Assembly: GCA_023388385.1 (NCBI GenBank)
Contig: JAEWGK010000065.1
Location: forward strand, 1-8,794
Length of the DNA: 8,794 nt
Reading direction: 5' to 3'
From: Actinomycetes bacterium
GTDB taxonomy: Bacteria; Actinomycetota; Actinomycetes; Mycobacteriales; Mycobacteriaceae
Within the stretch, counting starts at the first letter, position 1; the number at the start of each line of letters is the position of its first letter. Positions 6,041 to 8,794 of the stretch are shown here, piece by piece. A program made the translations under genes and the position numbers. Below the pieces are notes generated by a model, which saw only the letters and a list, made by a program, of their open reading frames with translations, made no database searches and had not been told where the DNA came from.

Positions 6041-7390
6041 GTGACCGCATCGACCACAGGCCGCCGCGCCGACGGGCGCATCCCGGAGCTGACCTCGATC
6101 CGCGCCTTCGCCGCCTTCGCCGTCTGCGTGACCCATGCGGCGTTCTGGACCGGCGGCTACACCGACGACTGGCCCGGCCGCATCGCCGGGCGCATGGAGA
6201 TCGGCGTGACCGTCTTCTTCGTCCTCTCCGGATTCCTCCTTTTCCGCCCCTGGGTCGACGCCCTCGCGCCTAGGGGCGGGGCGGGCTGCGGCGACGGCGG
6301 GGCGGTCCCGCCGTCGCTGGCCCGGTATGCCCGACACCGCGTACGACGCGTCCTGCCCGGGTACTGGATCGCGGTCTCCCTGGTCTATCTCCTCGACATC
6401 TGGCCTCCGCCGATCAGCCCCGATGCCCCCGGCGGTGCCACCCGGATCGCCTCCGACGCCGCGGGAGTGCCCATCACCGCGGCGGGATGGGAGGGGTTCC
6501 TCCGGTCGATGCTGTTCCTCCAGTCCGCGGAGGCCGGTTGGTTTCACGCGGGCCTGAGCCACATGTGGTCGATGGTCGTCGAGGTCGGCTTCTACGTTGC
6601 GCTGCCGTTGGTCGGGTGGATCGCGTGGACCGCCTGCCGCGGCGTGTTCCGTCCGGGCATCCTGCTGGCCTGCGTCGTCGCCTTCGGCCTGTGCGGGCCG
6701 GCGTGGACCGTCGCAACGCATCACGTCGAGGCACTGCCGCAGATGGCCCGGCTGTGGCCGGTCGGGTACTTCGACTGGTTCGCCGGGGGCATGCTGCTGG
6801 CCGTCCTCCGCCGCATGGGCGTGCGCGTCGGGGCGCTGCACGCGTGGCCCGTCGCTCTTGCGGCGTTCATCGTCGCGACGACACCGGTGGCAGGTCCTGC
6901 GACGCTCGTGCCGGACGCCCTCGACGAAGCCCTGGGGAAGAACATCCTGTACCTCATCGTCGGAGTCGCAGCGCTCGCCCCGGTGGCCCTGGCGCCGGAG
7001 GGGGCGCCCGCGCCGGGCACGGGCTGGCTGCGCCACCCCGCCCTCGTATGGCTGGGGGAGATCTCCTACGAGTTCTTCCTCCTCCATGTCCTCGTCCTCG
7101 AACTGGCGATGCCGCTGATGGGATATGGGCTGTTCCAGGGCGGCGCCGTGGCCGCGTGCATCGTCACCACAGTGCTGACGGTGCCAGCGGCGTGGGCGCT
7201 GCGCCGCGTCACCGACGTGCTCGTCCGGCAGCCGGGGCCGGCATCGCCGTGGCGGGGCCGGGAGGGGGCCGGCGCCGATGGCAGCGAAGGAGCCGGAGGA
7301 GCCGGCGGCATCGGGACGGCCGTCGGCGGAACTATCGGTACGGCCGTCGGCGGAACTATGGCGGACAACCGTGTCCCGGGTGGTGCATGA
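6041..7390 (+). CDS. Acyltransferase-3 family integral membrane O-acyltransferase
   Basis: A 449-residue polytopic membrane enzyme of the acyltransferase-3 (OafA-type) family, which transfers acetyl or other short acyl groups to sugars or lipids at the envelope. Family signatures in order: Arg21-x10-His32 in the first membrane segment, G-V-T-V-F-F-V-L-S-G-F-L-L (55-67), R-x-R-R-V-L-P-G-Y-W (100-109), H-M-W-S-M-V-V-E-V-G-F-Y (174-185) and G-E-I-S-Y-E-F-F-L-L-H (339-349). His32 and Arg21 are the expected catalytic pair. About ten hydrophobic segments are visible. Past residue 400 the protein ends in a Gly/Ala-rich tail with an 8-residue repeat. The GTG start at 6041 has no Shine-Dalgarno but follows a -10 box at leaderless distance. 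It lies 57 bases after the UPF0182 stop and could also be read through from it. Acceptor substrate cannot be told. Confidence 0.9.
   Translation: MTASTTGRRADGRIPELTSIRAFAAFAVCVTHAAFWTGGYTDDWPGRIAGRMEIGVTVFFVLSGFLLFRPWVDALAPRGGAGCGDGGAVPPSLARYARHRVRRVLPGYWIAVSLVYLLDIWPPPISPDAPGGATRIASDAAGVPITAAGWEGFLRSMLFLQSAEAGWFHAGLSHMWSMVVEVGFYVALPLVGWIAWTACRGVFRPGILLACVVAFGLCGPAWTVATHHVEALPQMARLWPVGYFDWFAGGMLLAVLRRMGVRVGALHAWPVALAAFIVATTPVAGPATLVPDALDEALGKNILYLIVGVAALAPVALAPEGAPAPGTGWLRHPALVWLGEISYEFFLLHVLVLELAMPLMGYGLFQGGAVAACIVTTVLTVPAAWALRRVTDVLVRQPGPASPWRGREGAGADGSEGAGGAGGIGTAVGGTIGTAVGGTMADNRVPGGA
7316..7359 (+). repeat. Two-copy 24 bp tandem repeat inside the acyltransferase gene
   Basis: A 20-base unit beginning ACGGCCGTCGG occurs identically at 7316-7335 and 7340-7359, a period of 24 bp that keeps the frame. 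It encodes the repeated peptide T-A-V-G-G-T-I/M in the C-terminal tail (residues 426-432 and 434-440). Copy number could vary by slippage without breaking the gene. Confidence 0.9.
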
Positions 7391-7408
7391 TGCCGGTGAG
7401 CAGGTGAT

Positions 7409-7437
7409 TTGGAACTGCCGCGCGGGACATGTAAAGT
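7409..7437 (+). promoter_or_regulatory. Promoter of the initiator tRNA gene
   Basis: The -35 TTGGAA (7409-7414) and -10 TAAAGT (7432-7437) are exactly 17 bases apart, each matching consensus at four or more positions. The predicted start at about 7444 gives a 5' leader of about 44 bases before the mature tRNA. The promoter begins 18 bases after the acyltransferase stop codon. Confidence 0.75.
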
Positions 7438-7444
7438 TCGTAAT

Positions 7445-7480
7445 CGTTGCCGGCAAGGCAACGGGAAGCGCGAAGGCGCT
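7445..7480 (+). other. Two tandem hairpins in the tRNA-fMet 5' leader
   Basis: CGTTGCC/GGCAACG (7445-7451 with 7457-7463, loop GGCAA) is directly followed by AGCGC/GCGCT (7467-7471 with 7476-7480, loop GAAG). The first hairpin would start at the very 5' end of the primary transcript. A third possible pairing, CCCCG (7482-7486) with CGGGG (7490-7494), would compete with the tRNA acceptor stem. The likely role is to guide folding or RNase P processing; this is inference. Confidence 0.6.
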
Positions 7481-7487
7481 GCCCCGA

Positions 7488-7564
7488 CGCGGGGTGGAGC
7501 AGCTCGGTAGCTCGCTGGGCTCATAACCCAGAGGTCGTAGGTTCGAATCCTGCCCCCGCTACCA
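7488..7564 (+). tRNA. Initiator tRNA-fMet (anticodon CAT), CCA encoded
   Basis: A 77-base gene, the same length as E. coli tRNA-fMet and almost identical to it. The anticodon CAT (7522-7524) sits between the GGG and CCC base pairs of the anticodon stem, a hallmark of initiators. The acceptor stem CGCGGGG/CCCCGCT leaves a C1-U72 mismatch, the second hallmark, which allows formylation and keeps the tRNA from elongation. The T-arm GTAGG-TTCGAAT-CCTGC is intact and CCA is encoded (7562-7564). Confidence 0.98.
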
Positions 7565-7573
7565 CGTTGGGCG

Positions 7574-7603
7574 AGGCCCCCTGGACTGAGGTCCGGGGGG
7601 TTT
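7574..7603 (+). terminator. Terminator of tRNA-fMet
   Basis: CCCCCTGGAC (7577-7586) pairs with GTCCGGGGGG (7591-7600) around loop TGAG, with one T-G pair; three flanking bases (7574-7576) can extend the stem into the T's at 7601-7603. It begins about ten bases after the CCA end. The T run is short, as often in high-GC genomes. Confidence 0.8.
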
Positions 7604-7898
7604 CGTCGTGCCCGGGGGCCGGCACACGGCGGGGTAGGGTGCCGGCCGAGCGGATGTGGCCGGCACCGGTGCTGCATGGGATCGTCGCCGGTGCGATGCG
7701 CCGATGTGACGCGGCGGCATGGGAAAGGATGACGGTATGCGCTGCCGTCATGGAAGCCCGGTCCCTCACGTCCGTTTTCATTGGTGTCGTCGTGGAGTCG
7801 CATCTTCCTGGTTGTGGGACGTACATTCGCAACGACCATTGGCGCTCGCCCCGAAGTGTCCCGGCGTGTTGTGGACGTCACCTGCCGGGTAACTGCAG
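7604..7898. other. Gene-free region with clustered GC-rich inverted repeats
   Basis: No open frame here has a convincing start site and codon use. The nine-base word GGCCGGCAC occurs at 7617-7625, inverted at 7639-7647, and direct again at 7658-7666. The middle copy can pair with either neighbour (loops of 13 and 10 bases), and the third copy overlaps a perfect 10 bp palindrome GCACCGGTGC (7663-7672). Farther on, ATGACGGTA (7729-7737) pairs with TGCCGTCAT (7743-7751) with one G-T pair and a 5-base loop. The region lies between the converging tRNA and toxin-antitoxin transcripts, so these may act as transcript ends or as protein-binding sites. Confidence 0.55.
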
Positions 7899-8168
7899 CT
7901 AGTTCCGCAGGAATCTGAGGTAGGTTTTCCGCGCCTTCATGGCGTGGATGATCATCGTGAGTCCATCATCAAAGGTGAGCAGGACCACCTCCAGGATTCT
8001 GCCGGAGGTATCGGGGCCGAGGACGAGCCAGCGTCTCGGGTTGTCGTCGTCATCGAGGGGAACGGTGTCCATGGCCTGGTTGACGGCGTGCAGGACCGCC
8101 TCATCGGTGAGGCTGTGGTGCCGGTAGTGCTTCCGCGCGGAGGCGTGGAAGACGTATTCAGGCGGCAT
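7899..8168 (-). CDS. Putative toxin of a second toxin-antitoxin pair (small, BrnT/RelE-like by size and layout)
   Basis: An 89-residue basic protein. It is called a toxin because it is a small gene directly after, and overlapping by 11 bases, an RHH-type antitoxin gene. Visible parts: a helix with F-H-x-S-A-R-K-H (7-14) and H18, an E-A-V-L-H-A-V-x-x-A-M helix (23-33), then strands L-V-L-G-P-D-x-S-G-R-I-L-E-V-V-L-L (48-64) and a final T-M-I-I-H-A-M-K-A-R-K-T-Y (71-83). This helix-then-beta layout ending in H-A-M-x-A-R resembles BrnT/RelE-superfamily RNases and small actinobacterial proteins I recall as hypothetical toxins. H14, H75, R80 and Y83 are the best candidate active-site residues. ATG at 8168 lies inside the antitoxin's 3' end, implying translational coupling. 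Family membership and RNase activity are inference; it is not YoeB, VapC or MazF. Confidence 0.7.
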   Translation of the reverse strand: MPPEYVFHASARKHYRHHSLTDEAVLHAVNQAMDTVPLDDDDNPRRWLVLGPDTSGRILEVVLLTFDDGLTMIIHAMKARKTYLRFLRN

Positions 8169-8427
8169 GGGTCCAGGCGTCGACGGCGGCCCGCAGGGCG
8201 TCGGAACGGGAGGTGATGTTCTGCTCCCTGGCGCGCGTCATCAGCGCCGCGAGGGTCTTCGCGTCCAGGCGCACCGATACGGTTATCCCCGGCCCGTCGC
8301 CTCGCGGCGGGCGCCCGCGGCGGGATCGGGTCAGGGCATCGAGGTCGTAGCCAGCCTCGGCCTCATCTGCCCATGCCTGAATCTGGGCGTCGTCGATCAG
8401 CTTTCCGTGGATCCGCATCTCGTTCAT
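8158..8427 (-). CDS. Ribbon-helix-helix (CopG/BrnA-like) antitoxin
   Basis: An 89-residue protein, upstream partner of the putative toxin. The C-terminal half has the ribbon-helix-helix pattern: a basic loop R-S-R-R-G-R-P-P-R-G (34-43), the beta strand I-T-V-S-V-R-L-D (48-55), helix A K-T-L-A-A-L-M-T-R-A-R-E (57-68) and helix B S-R-S-D-A-L-R-A-A-V-D-A-W (72-85). The acidic N-terminal half (I-D-D-A-Q-I-Q-A-W-A-D-E-A-E-A-G-Y, 11-27) is the likely toxin-binding part, the reverse of the usual order in which RHH comes first. ATG at 8427 has no Shine-Dalgarno but stands 6 bases after a -10 box, suggesting a leaderless mRNA; ATG at 8418 (residue 4) is the alternative. An overlapping longer upstream reading frame has no support. 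Expected to repress its own promoter. Confidence 0.8.
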   Translation of the reverse strand: MNEMRIHGKLIDDAQIQAWADEAEAGYDLDALTRSRRGRPPRGDGPGITVSVRLDAKTLAALMTRAREQNITSRSDALRAAVDAWTHAA

Positions 8428-8433
8428 GCGAAT

Positions 8434-8462
8434 AACGTATACGGAATGTGCTTGGCTGGCAA
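8434..8462 (-). promoter_or_regulatory. Promoter and likely operator of the second toxin-antitoxin pair
   Basis: On the minus strand, -35 TTGCCA (8462-8457, 5/6 consensus) lies 17 bases from -10 TACGTT (8439-8434). The transcription start would coincide with the antitoxin ATG at 8427. A perfect 8 bp palindrome CGTATACG (8436-8443) overlaps the -10 and is the obvious candidate for RHH binding and autoregulation. Confidence 0.6.
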
Positions 8463-8722
8463 TGGCCGGGCTTTGACTTCGCCGTTGGTGGAGGGGGTGT
8501 TGATGAGCACCGGGGAGAGCCTCGCCGCAGCGCGTGCGGAAGGGCGTCCCGGCGGCTGACCGGCGCACCATTGCGGGCGAAAACCCGGGCGATTCACAGC
8601 GGGCGGAAACGCTGCTCATCCGCCCACCCGTCGATACGATCGCCATGTCGGCACCGCCGGTATCCTTCCCGCACCGCCGCCGGCACGCGGCGCCACCGAC
8701 GACCACAGTGAGGAGGGCCGAC
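8463..8722 (+). promoter_or_regulatory. Intergenic region before the last gene; weak promoter signals only
   Basis: No gene is seen. One inverted repeat, GGGCGGA (8601-8607) with TCCGCCC (8619-8625), has an 11-base loop and lies about 100 bases before the next gene. TATCCT (8661-8666) could be its -10, without a matching -35. Both readings are tentative. The segment separates two divergent genes, so it should hold the promoter of the plus-strand one. Confidence 0.3.
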
Positions 8723-8794
8723 ATGGCCATCGTGAAGTCCCCCGACCCCGACCTGTTCCCGGCCAACGGGAAGATGCCGGCCTACGTCGAGTTC
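8723..8794 (+). CDS. Unidentified protein, N-terminal 24 residues only (runs off window)
   Basis: An ATG at 8723 preceded by a perfect AGGAGG (8711-8716) six bases upstream opens a frame that is still open at the window end, with strongly GC-biased third positions (24 of 24 codons end in G or C). The visible peptide starts M-A-I-V-K-S-P-D-P-D-L-F-P and has no signal peptide or membrane segment. I do not recognise the family from this fragment. Confidence 0.8.
   Translation, partial: MAIVKSPDPDLFPANGKMPAYVEF

Noticed and set aside
2273..7456. A minus-strand frame open for 1727 codons, running antisense through the acyltransferase and UPF0182 genes and into the PPA1309-family gene
   Set aside because: The antisense part is Arg/Asp/Val/Gly-rich low-complexity sequence, as expected opposite genes with GC-rich third positions. 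Only the last 205 codons (from 2890), with their own Shine-Dalgarno, are a real gene.
7729..7903. A 57-codon plus-strand frame downstream of tRNA-fMet
   Set aside because: Its third-position GC is clearly lower than in neighbouring genes, the purine-rich stretch touches the ATG and leaves no spacing, it starts within an inverted repeat, and it overlaps the end of the putative toxin.
8428..8766. N-terminal extension of the antitoxin frame up to 8766
   Set aside because: The extension covers its own promoter and the start of the divergent gene, is low in conserved sequence, and the RHH protein begins naturally at 8427 beside a -10 box.

Overview
This is a high-GC actinobacterial window. It most resembles the Mycobacteriales, probably Corynebacterium or a close relative. 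The main reasons are a tmRNA 3' domain very close to the mycobacterial one as I remember it, a divergently arranged PPA1309-family/UPF0182 gene pair, GTG and TTG starts, and likely leaderless genes with TANNNT -10 boxes. Species assignment is inference. All family calls were made by reading motifs; no database search was run.

Layout, left to right. (1) 1-232: the 3' half of tmRNA (ssrA, 5' end outside the window) with a strong intrinsic terminator. (2) 456-1024, minus strand: a complete YefM-YoeB toxin-antitoxin operon with a good promoter and a two-box operator over its -10. (3) 1128-2105, minus: a secreted SGNH/GDSL hydrolase followed by a hairpin. (4) 2273-5983: a divergent pair of conserved actinobacterial genes of unknown function, a 205-residue PPA1309-family protein (minus) and a 996-residue UPF0182 membrane protein (plus). 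(5) 6041-7390, plus: an acyltransferase-3 family integral membrane protein, probably leaderless, with a repetitive Gly-rich tail. (6) 7409-7603: initiator tRNA-fMet with promoter, structured leader and terminator. (7) 7604-7898: no credible gene, but a cluster of GC-rich inverted repeats. (8) 7899-8462, minus: a second, unnamed toxin-antitoxin-like pair (RHH-type antitoxin and a small putative toxin with 11 bp gene overlap). (9) 8463-8722: no gene seen. (10) 8723-8794: the start of an unidentified plus-strand gene with an excellent Shine-Dalgarno, cut by the window end.

How it fits together. Most genes are core or envelope functions (ribosome rescue, initiation tRNA, cell-surface hydrolase, membrane acyltransferase, large UPF0182 membrane protein). 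The two toxin-antitoxin modules are the accessory elements. Each lies just downstream of, and convergent to, a structural RNA gene, a typical landing place for mobile DNA. YoeB cleaves mRNA on the ribosome and tmRNA rescues ribosomes left on broken messages, so the first module sits beside a functional counterpart, although adjacency alone proves no functional link. The most under-described item is the second toxin-antitoxin pair.
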